Of a stretch of 64,000 nucleotides of DNA, positions 24,096-35,012 are shown piece after piece; position 1 is the stretch's first letter, and every line of letters starts with the position of its first letter. Position numbers and translations under genes: made by a program. Under the pieces are notes generated by a model. That model worked only from the letters and a program-made list of their open reading frames with translations. It was not told the DNA's origin and searched no databases. Source of the stretch: Tenebrio molitor (taxonomy: Eukaryota; Arthropoda; Insecta; Coleoptera; Tenebrionidae); assembly GCF_963966145.1 (NCBI RefSeq), contig NC_091054.1:2976001-3040000 (forward strand), written 5' to 3'.

Positions 24096-24304
24096 AGTCG
24101 ACTCAAGTTGCAAAAAACCACTTGTCATTTGCAACAGCATTTTTTCAATATTTTTGAACCAAATAAAGCCACAAAGGGACCTGAAAATCATAGTTTGGAT
24201 TGAATATTTTCCATATAAGTACAGTTTTAAAGTAATTTCAAACGACTAATGCCATAAAATTGCTGTTGCAAATCCAATTTGGTTTTTTGCAACTTGAGTC
24301 AACT
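24096..24304. mobile_element. MITE-like inverted repeat
   Basis: AGTCGACTCAAGTTGCAAAA at the left pairs with TTTTGCAACTTGAGTCAACT at the right. GCAACAGCA / TGCTGTTGC extends the pairing inward. Length is 209 bp with no ORF. Confidence 0.7.
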
Positions 24305-25451
24305 TTGGATCATTGTGAGTGTAATAATGCAATTAAATTAAACAAACATAAAAGCACTTATGCTTGGAACATTGTTGTCTTATAATTGTATACATGACAC
24401 AATGCGGTAATAGATTTTTTGCTATAATACATTAAATTGTTGTTCCTCTAAACTGTGAAACATTATATCGTGTGATCAAAAAAATCTACAATAGAGTTAG
24501 AAACAATATCACTAATCAGTATCTGTATCTTTCCGTTATGAAGTATCAGAAAAGGTTAATTTATCATTTCAGTCAATTAAAAACAATGTGCTGAACCTTT
24601 ACAAACTCTTCAATAGCTCAGAATTTTTTTTGTATATTTCACCCTGTATGTGCAGAAATTACATTCTATATAATTTTTTTGGCGTTAATTTATTATTTTT
24701 GTAGGATTCTTGATGTAACTTGAACCACAACTGCCAACATGATTACAAGAAACGTTAGCAAACATCTTTATAACCTCACTTTGTCACTTTGTTTGCCACA
24801 GGAAGAAAGAAAGTTTTTGAAAGTTCTGCCACAATTTTACAGAAACACAATAATGATGGACAGATTATAATGAATGACATTTTGAGCATGAAAAATGTTG
24901 TTTAACTTGACAAAACTTCTATTTAAAGATACATTTTTTGCAGAATAAATGATAGCATTTGTCTTCCCTTGTCATAAAAACTACAGATTTACTAAATAAG
25001 TTTAACAATTTGAGGGATTTGGTGAAACCAATACAAATTGACCAATACTACCAGTTTTTACATTTTAGGTTAGATAAAAACTAGTTTCTAATTTTTTTTG
25101 TCAGATAACAACAAAATAAAAAACTTGTTTGTTTCATAATTTGAAATACCGCCTGCTTAATATGAGAGATTTGAAATAACAATCCTTGTGAATATAAAAA
25201 ATAGGATTACGGTAGGTACTATTGGGGACACGGAAAACTGGGCAAATGTGTCATTCACTTGTCAAAATTTCTAAACCATACCTTAGCTACTCATAACCAA
25301 GTTTAAGTTAATTTGACAGTTTTTTTGAAAATATCAATCATAATGACAGTAAAGGTGCATTTACATTGACACTTTTTAAAATGACAATAGCAGACTGCCC
25401 AGGATTCCATGTCCCTCATTGTACCAGTAGTGAAAAAAATTGAGTTTAGTA

Positions 25452-25783
25452 TAGTCCAATTTTTAGCCTTTTGCGATGACGTCATTATCTAGTAACTTTA
25501 CGTATGTTTGAGCTAGGATCAGAAACAAATTTGAATTGATCGTAAACAACTATAAATGTGTCAAATTTGTTGACAATTGCTTCGAAAGGTTATGTTTGTA
25601 ATCAATGTAATAAGTGAAAGAAATTAAAAATTGTCAAATTGACAGGAGCATAAAATAACCTCAAAGGACCATCAATAAATAAACATGGCTTTTTTTTTGT
25701 TTTTTTCTGTTTCTGTCGTTTCAATAAAGACAAAGCGAGGAAGGAAATCGTGACGTCACCTTAAAAGGGTAAAAATTGGACTA
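25452..25783. mobile_element. MITE with TA target site (Tc1/mariner-like)
   Basis: The ends TAGTCCAATTTTTAGCC and TAAAAATTGGACTA are inverted, and TA flanks each side. GATGACGTCA / TGACGTCA lies just inside. The interior has no coding sequence. A TA duplication is the mark of Tc1/mariner-type insertion. Confidence 0.65.
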
Positions 25784-25894
25784 TAGGTACAATATTTTTT
25801 TAATAAATTCTTTAACTATCGATTATTTCTAGTTATAAGCGTTGAACAAAAAACGAATGCAAGAAAACTTCTACTTTTTTTTACTTTAGATGTG

Positions 25895-26063
25895 TAGTAT
25901 ATTTTTTCCTGGTAGGCGGTTCCGCGCGCCATTTACGAAATCCTGCAACGAAATGCGACCTCCCTATTGGTTAGTGGAATAGAGTAACCAATAGGGAGGT
26001 CGCAGTTCGTTGCAAGATTCTGTAAATGGCGCGCGCAACTGCCTACCAGGAAAAAATATACTA
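25895..26063. mobile_element. Near-perfect palindromic MITE
   Basis: Two arms of roughly 75 bp pair from TAGTATATTTTTTCCTGGTA to its inverse, including GCGCGCCATTTAC / GTAAATGGCGCGC and GCGACCTCCCTATTGGTTA with its inverse. It is more GC-rich than its surroundings. Confidence 0.75.
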
Positions 26064-26756
26064 TAGCAGATAATTGTTGCCGCCATTATTGTTATGATAT
26101 GATGCTAAATTTGGAAGAGTAAAATGGAAACAAAGGTAGTAAATGAAAAGAGTTTCGGTACTGCAGGTGTCACTACAAAAAAAAAAGCAAAAACGTCACT
26201 TGTAACTACATTTCTTTATTGGTTATTAACTTATTACAATAATTTACAAATTCGAAGAAGATTTGAACAAAAGGCTCGATAGTGCAAGTGGTTCTTATTG
26301 GCTTCACTGATCGGATTATGATTTATATTTAAATTATTATAATTTTATTTAAATTTCCGTAAAAAAATAATAATAAATTATTTCTTATTGTTAATAAGGC
26401 AACATTAACTCAGTTTGAATTATTCCATAATGAGTTTAAGTAATTACTATAAGTGTTTTGTTATGGCGTTGTATTATTTAATTTAAAAACTGTTATTAAT
26501 TTAAAGCGATGATTTTGTAAAAATATAATAATTTAATGTAGGCATCAGCCATGTGTTCTTGGTGGCATTATAAAATACAGAAAACACGCCTTTATTGAAG
26601 ATATTATTTATGAGATTGTTCTTACATACATTCGGCAACAATTAATCGAAAACAACCACAGTTACGCTATTAGGAAAATTTTGAACCAATAATAAGTAGG
26701 TACATGGAATTTCCTAAACTATTATTATTTTAAAACTGTGTTAAAGTCCAAGACTC

Positions 26757-27080
26757 GGACCGACCATCGTGGCCAAGCGCCTAGCGCGCCACTTTGCACT
26801 GGGGAGGTCCCGGGTTCTAATCCGGGGGCCGCCGCCTGACTTGGTGTGGGTTTTTTCAGGAGTTTTCCCACATCACATCGTGGTATGAGCACAGGTCAGG
26901 TCAGGTCAGGTCAGGTCTCATATCACAGACAAAGGCGAGAAAAACCTACTACCATCTTCCTTCCCACCCATCCTCACTGTACCATCCCGAAGCTTCCCGT
27001 CAGTGTCGCGGAAAACGCTCTGGAAAGCCTCAGCAGCCAGCTCTCCCTCGGAGATGCTTTTTTTTTCTTTCAAGACTAGA
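26757..27080 (+). mobile_element. SINE with a tRNA-Ala-like head
   Basis: The first 75 bp keep RNA polymerase III promoter boxes: A box TGGCCAAGCGC (26770-26780) and B box GGTTCTAATCC (26813-26823). CACTTTGCACTGGGGAGGTC between them resembles the anticodon arm of tRNA-Ala(UGC). A GC-rich body of about 200 bp follows, with a (CAGGT)5 run near 26,892-26,916, and it ends at a T-rich stretch. GC content is clearly above the flanks. It is not a working tRNA because the acceptor stem and D arm do not close. Confidence 0.6.
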
Positions 27081-27488
27081 GAAACTAATGATAATTTTGT
27101 CCAAGCCTTCCCCAAAAACTAAAAGCGTCACTCTGGTTAGATCTCTGGAGTGAAATTTTCAAAAACAGAAAAATTTCAACTAGATACGGATTTATGTCTT
27201 TTTTTTTACTTTTTTTAGTTTTTTTTTTAAGGAAAACATTATTTTGCTATCACGTACTATTTGCCTAGGTGTCACTTTCTCACTTCCCGCATATCAAAAT
27301 TTGTCATTGTAACATTTCCATGTATTTCCATGTTAAGAGAATTCAATTGCTTTACAAAAAACACAACATTAAAACAATTTTGTTTACATTTATTTTACAT
27401 TTGCGGAAAACCTTTGCACCTTTAAGATATTGCACATTTGATAAACAACATGTTTACTTTGTACCTAATCAGCGTACAATTCACATTT

Positions 27489-28754
27489 TCACTTAATGTC
27501 CAATTTCAAAAAAATATTATGTAAAAGCTGCAACATGTACGGATTCTCTTCAAATTTCTTCATTTCTTCTTCAGCTTCATTTATTAGATTCTTTAAGGTT
27601 TGTTTGGTATATTCAGCACTACCGACCTGTTCCAACAATGCCAGGCAGTATTTGAAGACCTCTGGATTTGTCACGTTTCTGCGTAAAATATCTGCATATT
27701 GTTAAGACTTAATACCATATCTAACAATGCCAACAGTTTTTTTATATTTCCATTTGATTTAAAAAGGATACTCATTAACTGATGATCCTTCAAGTGATTT
27801 TGAATAGCGTGAACAATTGGGAAGCTAAACTTGCCTTCAGTAAGATTGTCACAGCCATTTTTGTTAATCAAGTGCTAAAATTGATAAATAACTGGTTTCA
27901 TTAGTTATGACGTGAAGTTCTTACCTCATCTATGGAATATAGATTTGCATAGTCATCATATATGTGGAAGAATTTTCCCAAAATTTTTGCAAATTCAGAA
28001 AAGTCTGACTTATTTTCACTGAACAACTGCATTAATTGAATGGTTAGAAGTACGATGCTTCCAGTTTCTAAAACAAATTGGTGTATGATAACCAATTAAT
28101 TAATACACTTTAGCTTACTGCGTATCGCCATTTTGAGATATTCCTCTTCAGTTGGACATTTCAAAAAATCTCTCCAATTAAGTTCCATACCTTTACCTTT
28201 GTGGAATTCTATAAGATGTTCAGTGGCCAGTTTTATAGCCTGAAAATATGAAGTTGTTACAAGAGTTAACCCAAGTTGCCAAATCTACATCATATTTTCC
28301 AAGATCACGAATTTTTTCCAATATGATGAACAAGCTGTAGTAGATGGAATTGATCGCATCCGAATTACCATACAACGAATTAGCTGTAGCTGCACCATCA
28401 CGAAGAAGTGCATTTTCTTCGACATCGATTTGGCTAAAATTAACCGTTAGGCAATATTTTCATCATTTGTCAAAATCATCATACACATAATTGGTAACTC
28501 GCCATAACTTGATTATGTTGTTGATCGCCTCGAATTTTTCATTTGGGATTTTGAACCAATAATTCAGAGCTTGCAGTAGCGACGGCCAAATATTCTTGTC
28601 GGGCATTTTTGCGGTATGTACAATTGATTGTAGTAAAATCTGCAAACACAACAGATAAAGTCTGACTCTTATTTTAACCAAGTGTACTCACCTGGTCCCT
28701 TTTTTTGTCAGCATGATTGCTGTAAAAGATCTGATCTGACGTTACATCAGCCAT
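27489..28754 (-). CDS. Gene I: GGPPS-like protein lacking the first DDxxD motif, paralogue of G
   Basis: Exons in coding order: 28692-28754, 28485-28639, 28289-28433, 28119-28239, 27925-28067, 27772-27874, 27489-27691. They total 933 nt, 310 residues, exon for exon the lengths of gene G. The first-motif region reads QIDVEENALLRDG, with the same one-residue loss as G, so that change predates the duplication. The second motif is the canonical DDYAN. GKGMELNWRDFLKCPTEEEY, KTGS, EGKFSFPIVHAI and EQVGSAEYTKQT are conserved. The frame and splice sites are intact. Retention of the same lesion in two otherwise intact genes suggests the FARM-less protein is useful rather than dying. Confidence 0.85.
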
Positions 28755-29399
28755 CGCTTGCTAAAGAATAATACAACTAAATCTGATAAGTTGTTAAATG
28801 AATTGCATCAAGCAATAAATACACATATTATTACTAAGTTGGAAGACGTCACTTTCAACAAAAGAACAAAACAAGTCAAAAATCAACGAAAATAAATAAT
28901 ATTCAAAGTGAATCTTGGTCTAAAATATTTTTTTTATTTATACTTTATTTTAGAAAAGTCACTTTTTGTCTACTACTTCCTTTGGTTCGTTTGTTTTAAA
29001 ACAGACTGTATTAAATTTAACACAAAATAGACAAAAATTAATAAAAAAAGTACCTGGTAAAGTAAAGCTCGCGGATTCTCTGTGATGGTTTTAACACTTA
29101 TGATACCGAAAGTGTACTAATTATGTGATCCTGATTGTCATGCCAATGCCTTGAGACACCCCACTCTTCCTATCCTTTCACAGCTTGACCAATGGGTGTT
29201 GGTTAGCAGCGCCAGGCGATTCTGCTAAGGGTCTAACGCCCAATCAACAATATAGTGTTTTCATGTGACTCTGAGGGTCCACTCACAAAACTACAATATT
29301 CTCCAAATTAACAAAGCGGCATTTTGAATTATTTTAAACAAAATGGCCCTTCTGTTTAGATATATTTCAGATAAATTTACTAAGCATATAAAAATCAAC

Positions 29400-30402
29400 G
29401 AAACCTACCCAGTTTGATTTTATTTTTTAATTCCATGCTAAATAATGAATCAAATTTATACAGGTCGTTTTTACTTATCTGTCATCGTTTTTGATCAGTG
29501 ACGCTTCTTTTACCAAAATTCCGAATTACAGCGGTCCTTTCGAAAATTCGTACCTTCCAAATCGTTGCACATAAATTCAAATGATTGACGGTGTTTGATT
29601 TCTCAATGTTTGCCGCCTCTGCTGAGTGTTTACTCAACAACCTGCTCAGTCGCATATGCCTACTACGATTTTTTAAACATAACGAAATAAAAATGTCAAA
29701 AACTCATTTTTTTCAAATGGCACCCCGTATTTATTATTGCACTGGTCGAAAGCTTTTTTGACAAGCTTTTGAACAATATCAGGTTTGTATAGTCGAATCT
29801 GAAAATCTAGGGTGCTATCGCTAAATTTGGTGCAATTTTTCCGTTAAAAAGACAATACAAAAATCTAGTAGGCCTAACAAAAGATAATCACACAATATGG
29901 TCACTCCATAAAGATGAATCAACCAACAAAACAATGTTTAACAATTAAACATTTAATTATTTTAGTCATTTTTAGTGATTTTAAGATAGCACCCTAGATT
30001 TTCACATTCACTATACAAACCCCATACCGTTGGAAAGCTTGTCAAAAAAGCTTTCAACGAGTGCAATAATAAATGCGGAGTGCCATTTGAAAAAAATGAA
30101 TTTTTGACATTTTTAATTTGTTATATTTAAAAAATCGCAGTAGGCATATGCGACTAAGTACGTTATTGAGTAAACACTTAAAAGATGCTGCAAACATTCA
30201 GGAATCAAACAGCGTCAATTATTTTAACTTATGTGCAACTATTTGGAAGGTACGAATTTTCGAAAGGACCCCTGAAATTCGGAATTCTGGTAAAAAAGCG
30301 CCACTGATCAAAAACAATGGCAGATAAGTAAAAACGACTCGTGTAGATTTGATTCACAATTTAGCATAGAATCCAAAAATGAAATCAAACTGGGTAGGTT
30401 CC
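29400..30402. mobile_element. Large fold-back element 1
   Basis: Two arms of about 425 bp (29,400-29,825 and about 29,975-30,402) are inverted copies with scattered mismatches. Outer ends are AACCTACCCAGTTTGATTT and its inverse, inner ends AGGGTGCTATCG and GATAGCACCCT. About 150 bp separate them. No coding sequence is seen in the arms beyond chance ORFs. Confidence 0.75.
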
Positions 30403-30694
30403 ATTTAAAAAAACATAACTTTAGTGTTTTTGTAATATTGGGACAGCCTGTATATATACCGCAATATTTTCCGAATGTGCAGTAGAAGCGTAGCTGTCAT
30501 CTAGAAAAAAGAAAAAGTTGATATCTTTAATAACAAACAAGTTATGGAGCTTTTTCGCAGCTCTGGGACACCCTTTATAAAGGGATTTTTATTTTTTTTA
30601 TTTTTCACACTCTGTTGGTGTCACAGAAAAGCACATAAATACTTACGTAAACTTAGTAAATAATCTGTTCAAACAGAATTGTTGAATATATGGT

Positions 30695-31670
30695 ACAGGC
30701 TGTTTGATAAAAAACACCTCAACCCATAACTTTTTTATTTATTATCCTAGTTCAATGAACAAAAAAACCAAAGATATGGTTTTTCATGCGCTACGAAGCA
30801 GCCATAAAATATTTGTTTTTTGGCGTTATTTTCAATAGCTAACGATAGTCAACTTTTTTTTTTTAAATGGGCACCTGTAGTTTTTTAGGCTTAGTCTAGT
30901 AAAGTATTTTTTTCTGAATCTAATGATGTATTAAAAGTTATCGTTTGGTTCATAGCTGACTGAAAAAAAAATTAAATAATTTGTAATTGTGGTTCAGCTT
31001 ATTATGAAATTTTCGAGTGTGCCGTGAAAAACAACTGGAATACAAATAGCAACAAATGTCAAGTGTGAGTTTGAAAAATTTCAGATGCAATCTTGAAGAG
31101 TTTTATTATTATTTTCTTGGAAAACATGAATAATAATAATCATTATTATTATTTTTTCTATTAAATTTTTGTTTTTGACTAATTACGATTTTTATTACAC
31201 TCGAACATAAAATAATAGTCAAATGCATGACTGACAACGTTGTTATTTTATACTTAAATAAAAAAAGTTTAAAAAAGCAGATGAAAATTTCTAAGTTGAC
31301 GTTTAGATGACATTTATCGTACTTTGTATTCCAATTGTTTTTCACGGCACTCTTAAAAATTTTATAATAAGCTGAACCACAAAAAATTGTTTTATTTTTT
31401 TTTCAGTTAGCTATGAACCAAATGATAACTTTCAATACATCATTAGATTCAGAAAAAAATACCTTGCCAGACCAAGCCTAAAAAACTACATATGTCCATT
31501 AAAAAAAAAAGTTGACTATCGTTAGCTATTGAAGATAACGCCAAAAAAAAATATATTTTATAGCTGTTTTATAGCGCTTGAAAAACCATATCTTTGATTT
31601 TTTTGTTCATTGAAATCGGGTAATAAATAAAAAAGTTATGAGTTGAGGCGTTTTTCATCAAACAGCCTGT
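30695..31670. mobile_element. Large fold-back element 2
   Basis: The ends are ACAGGCTGTTTGAT and its inverse. The arms (about 30,695-31,048 and 31,322-31,670) include GTTGACTATCGTTAGCTATT with its inverse and GTGCCGTGAAAAACAA with its inverse. The spacer holds a short (AAT)n/(ATT)n stretch near 31,130-31,155. Confidence 0.75.
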
Positions 31671-31812
31671 ATATCTTATAAGAAAAGGAAAGGTTTGACC
31701 TCCGAAAATGTATGTCATCATATACCACAAACGGGTTATTAAATAAAATATGGAATTCAAGCTGTTGTATTTTAAGAAGTGAAGACGCATTGGTACAGTC
31801 AGTTCTAACAGA

Positions 31813-33478
31813 ATGGTCGACCAAACTGTACACGCATCTTCACATAGTGAAACCAAACATAACCTAGATGAAGATGAAGTACGAAATAGTTATGTATGTA
31901 TCAAGGGCATTATGAAGATGTTTATGTTCGAGGGCAACCAGTGTAAAAGGTCGAGGGCCGCCAGGCCCGAGAGTTTTTAAGGTGCCCAAGAGCATAAACA
32001 TCGAATAATGCCCGTGGTGCATACAACGTTTTATGTTTCACTGCATTTGAATTTGTAAATTGTGAACTTGATTTTGCTAAATTTCCTAGTTTGCGGTGGC
32101 TCGTATCTATGACGACTTGTTTGAGCGGGCGTAATAAGCGGGCATTATGATTTATACGCCCTAGGGCATTATAGCCTACTTAATATATTTCGATGTCAAG
32201 GTATAAAAAACAAATAATGATTCAGTGAAACATAAATAATTTTCTTGTCTTGAAACTTACATCTAATTTTGTTTGTAGATTGTATTATTGCCCTTTTCCT
32301 ACATCAAACAAGAAAAATTCGAAAATAAAAGTATATTAGCAAAAATATGGTGTGCTTTTGACCACTGGTTCAACGTCCCTAAGAATAAATTTATTAAAAT
32401 AACAGGTGTATCGGAGAAAATCTACACTGTGGGCCTTTTGTACAATAAGTTATTACACAGTTGTATACATAATAATTTTTATCAAATTTCAGAACGGACG
32501 ATGTGACGGATGATTCAGAACTTCGTGGAGGAATTCCAACCGCCCATTTAATATATGGTGTCGCAAGAACATGTAACGTCACGAATTATGTTTTATTGAC
32601 TGAAATGGACAAGCTTCTTGATCTTCAAGAACCAAAGGTACTACAACAGTAATTGTTCGTGAAGTCTCACATTCAGTCTGTTTTAGGTTATTGACTATTT
32701 TATAGAAATGGGACTTGAGCTTGTTAGAAGTCAAGGACTTGACATTTATTACAGGAATAAATGTATCTGTCCAACTGAAAGCGAATATGTTGAATTTGCA
32801 CGTGGCAGTAAATTACAACAACTTTGCATCATTATAAAATAATTTGTGGCATTCTTTTACAGAATTTACTCCTTTGGTTACATTTGTAGTTCGTCTACTG
32901 CAACTATTTAGCAATAATAAAACGACAGACTTCAGCGTACTGATTGAGAAATTATCTCTATTTTGCCAAATCTATAACGACTACTTGAGTCTTCACTCCA
33001 AGAAGGTAAACTCTACAACTTTTTATATTTGGTCAAAGTTTCTTGAGCTTCATCTTTTGCTTAGTATTCAACACTTAAAACGTTTTGCGATGATGTCAGT
33101 GAAGGAAAATTCAGCTTTCCAATAATCCACGCTATTCGGAGCCAACCCAATGATGTACGAATACTGAGTATCCTTTACATAGTTGAAGATATTGGTAATT
33201 CATGTAATTTAAATAGCTTCTCTACGTGTTTTCAAAAATTGCAAACTTAACTGATAAAATTAGATATTCTGAAGCAGAAAACCAGAGATATTGAAATTAA
33301 GAAACATTTTGTGTGCTTACTTGAAAAATTTGGAAGCTTCGAATACACAAGAAAGAAATTAGAAAAACTGAGGGACGAAGCCATCGAAGAAATGAATAGG
33401 ATAGGTAAGAATCCAAGAATGGAAGAAATTTTCAAAATCATGTTGAACAATTTGGAAAATGAAGTTAATTGCGATTGA
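31813..33478 (+). CDS. Gene J: GGPPS-like protein, FARM intact, SARM NDYLS, paralogue of H
   Basis: Exons: 31813-31878, 32279-32439, 32493-32637, 32687-32807, 32863-33005, 33065-33167, 33264-33478. They total 954 nt, 317 residues. The first exon is the least certain: ATG at 31813, 22 acidic codons ending DEDE before GTACGA, in phase 0 as in the other genes. First motif DDVTD (78-82) with ELRGGIPTAHLIYG, then SQGLDIYYRN, CPTESE, KF at the exon 4/5 splice (KT in other clades), second motif NDYLS (203-207), EGKFSFPIIHAI and EKFGSFEYTRKK. Intron 1 carries a small hairpin element. It is the last recognisable gene before the satellite, whose array starts about 1.5 kb downstream. Confidence 0.85.
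31905..32013. mobile_element. Small MITE-like hairpin in intron 1 of gene J
   Basis: GGGCATTATGAAGATGTTTA at the left pairs with AAACATCGAATAATGCCC at the right. GAGGGCAAC / GTGCCCAAG lies inside. About 109 bp. Confidence 0.55.
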
Positions 33479-35012
33479 AAAGATCAAGAAAAATATACTT
33501 TTGGTAAATTGTAAATTGACATTTTTAGATTATCTTATAACAAGAGTTTTTTTCCAATTAATAACCATTTGTAACTATGAAATTTATATTTAAGATTAAA
33601 TAAATTAAAAAATAATTAAAAAAAAATAAATAAATAAATAAATTAAAAATTCATTTTTTTTTAAATCTTTTTAATTTATTTAATATTTACCTGTTAATTA
33701 CATACAAATTGAGGAAAAAGAAAAGGAATCAGAGCAGGCGTTGAGGCGTTGCAAATTATCGGTCATGTCGCAGCGGAATTTTGTGCAAATAAGCGTTCAG
33801 TGCATGTGCGTAGACAATTTGTGGTCTCTTTATAATAAATTTTTATAATGAATTTTAGGCGTCGGAATTATAATTGTGCATTTTATTATTATTATCTGAT
33901 GATGGAGAAAATTTATAAAATAAACATGAGCAACATTTTACATTCGTAAAAATGGATAGGCTGTGATATGACATTTGGTGGGGGTGTGCATAGATGGAAA
34001 ATAGTCAGTCGAGTCCATTCTTCGCAAAATAGGGGTGTTCAAAAAAATTAACAATCAGCTGATTGTAATTTGTCACGCCACTGGAATATTTTGTCCGCGC
34101 AGATTTCCACACCAAATGTCATATCTCAGACCGGCGTTACTCTAATTTACCAGCTTTATTGTCAAACGCGACGCCACTGCTAAGCAGATTTTTCAGTGTG
34201 TAAACGATTTATAAGACAAATAAAACCACATGTCTGACCTCAACAATTAATTAATTTCAAAATGTATGTCATCATGTCAATAACAACAACCACAGGTTTA
34301 TACAGGGTGGTCCCGATATAACCTGCCAAAAAAATTTTGGGTCATTAGAAGGATCTAACAAGTCCAAAAAACCCCTTTTCATTAGGTCCAAAATTATGGG
34401 GATAAATTAACCCCTATCGACACCCATTCGACGCAGCTGACCATAAAAATACGTACCTGAATCGTTTATGACAAATCTGACAAACTAAATCAAATTAATG
34501 ATATTTATTGAAAACGCTGTACACTGTGTGCGTTAATTCACCAGCTTATTTAGGTACAAAAGCTGATTTTGTAGACTGAGATGAATGAGTAATAAATAAA
34601 GTGGTGTTCTTCAATGTGTAAATAAATGTAGAGGTAGAGTGTGCAAGATTGTGGAAAAACTGTGTAATAAGAGTATCGTCTTAATTGTGATTAAATAGCC
34701 AAAATAATGTATTCAATAAATTTATTTTCCGACGACCACTATGAAAAATGCGTAAATTCGCACAAATGACTATTATTGAAAGTTGGCTATTGCATGCAAA
34801 TAGCGAACCCGTGTGCAATGAAACTGGTTAGGCAATCAGATACCTTCTAGCCTGTGCACAATGAAATTATTGCACACAGTTGTAGTAACCATGGCCACCA
34901 ATGTATGTTTTGTCCGCAGCTCTGTCGAATAATATTTGAAGTTTGAAGGAATACCGAATATTAGCGTTTTTTTTTCGTGATCGTCGGAAAAATATCGTGT
35001 ATACCACGTGTT
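33479..35012. other. Region between gene J and the satellite
   Basis: No gene is seen. AATAAA for J is at 33599-33604. There is a low-complexity AAATAAATAAAT run near 33,625-33,645, an inverted repeat at 33,963-34,128, and an ACAGGGTGGTCCCGATATAA repeat end at 34,304. The last few hundred bases before the array are unique. Confidence 0.5.
33963..34128. repeat. Short inverted repeat
   Basis: GTGATATGACATTTGGTG at the left and CACCAAATGTCATATCTCA (with one extra base) at the right form the ends of a roughly 165-bp MITE-like unit. Confidence 0.55.

Larger units (their letters stand above)
23847..27488. other. Intergenic region H-I
   Basis: This 3.6-kb stretch separates two genes on the minus strand. 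It has no supported gene. It holds at least three MITE-like hairpins and a SINE, all listed separately. The rest is AT-rich unique-looking DNA. Confidence 0.55.
28755..31812. other. Intergenic region I-J (divergent genes)
   Basis: I(-) and J(+) diverge from this stretch. It contains two large fold-back elements (29,400-30,402 and 30,695-31,670) and no supported gene. 28,755-29,400 is AT-rich with nothing recognised beyond upstream sequence of I. Confidence 0.55.

Noticed and set aside
26757..26835. Functional tRNA-Ala gene
   Set aside because: Pol III boxes and a T arm are present, but the acceptor stem does not pair and a SINE body follows.
31109..31856. Minus-strand ORFs between I and J
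   Set aside because: They lie in the fold-back element and overlap exon 1 of gene J. Composition is low-complexity and no domain is seen.
2434..33478. Calling the GGPPS-like genes pseudogenes because motifs are damaged
   Set aside because: Nine of nine complete copies keep open frames, all splice sites and other family blocks, which is not expected of simple decay.
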